Assembly (NCBI GenBank): GCA_946405135.1
Contig: CAMJGD010000011.1
Coordinates: forward strand, 45,343 to 109,342
Reading direction: 5' to 3'
Source of the DNA: an uncultured Clostridiaceae bacterium
GTDB taxonomy: Bacteria; Bacillota; Clostridia; Clostridiales; Clostridiaceae
Length of the DNA: 64,000 nucleotides
Shown here: positions 63,952-64,000 of the stretch, in pieces
How the letters are laid out: each line of letters opens with the position of its first letter
Position numbering within the stretch: the stretch's first letter is position 1
Translations under genes and position numbers: made by a program
The notes under the pieces: generated by a model
Database searches by the model: none
Seen by the model: only the letters and a program-made list of their open reading frames with translations
What the model was told of the DNA's origin: nothing

Positions 63952-64000
63952 TGCTAAAATAAAAATGTACTAAGTTGCTAATATTTTTATGTACAACATT

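Overview
The window is about 64 kb of AT-rich DNA from a spore-forming, obligately anaerobic Clostridium (Clostridium sensu stricto type). The evidence is AGA/ATA-rich codon use, frequent TTG/GTG starts behind strong GGAGG sites, the anaerobic (cobalt-early) cobalamin route, a reverse-type rubrerythrin, an alpha/beta SASP and a T-box in front of valS. No rRNA, tRNA or CRISPR array was seen.

Region 1 (1-19.5 kb) is a near-continuous plus-strand tetrapyrrole/cobalamin operon: hemC (cut by the window edge), cobA-hemD fusion, hemB, hemL, cbiK, cbiP, cbiB, cobD, cbiA, cbiC, cbiD, cbiE, cbiT, cbiL, cbiF, cbiG, cbiJ, cbiH. It carries glutamate-1-semialdehyde through uroporphyrinogen III and cobalt insertion to adenosylcobinamide phosphate. 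A cobalamin riboswitch with two tandem terminators then controls cbiM-cbiN-cbiQ, a cobalt ECF importer whose ATPase gene (cbiO) is not beside it.

Region 2 (19.5-29 kb) holds a DMT exporter, an SDR reductase, a ferritin-like protein, reverse rubrerythrin, a two-component system read leftward, and, diverging from it, cobT-cobU-cobS, which assembles the nucleotide loop. A MocR-type regulator follows.

Region 3 (29-46.4 kb) is mostly housekeeping: DUF2804, M16 peptidase, recX, transglutaminase-like membrane protein, TPR protein, a 1427-residue double-ATPase activase, T-box/valS/folC, TSCPD protein, beta-propeller, DUF4364, SASP, and a methyltransferase/ECF S-component pair.

Region 4 (46.6-58.5 kb) is an accessory defence island: a decayed AAA ATPase, an RloC/PrrC-like ATPase with a CxxC hook and a candidate anticodon-nuclease C-terminus, 1.5 kb of dead mobile elements (IS256-type, reverse transcriptase, IS3-type), and a type I restriction-modification operon hsdM-rhuM-hsdS-hsdR. 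HsdS carries four 12-bp tandem repeats encoding TAEL-type units, the known spacing switch of type IC enzymes. A PC4-like ssDNA-binding protein closes the island. The hsd genes use CGT/CGC arginine codons far more than the flanking genes, which suggests transfer.

Region 5 (58.8-64 kb) has a DUF1848 protein, a Tet(M)/TetB(P)-like ribosomal-protection GTPase, and a PepSY-response regulator-sensor kinase operon whose kinase ends right after its second membrane segment, about 50 bases before the window ends.
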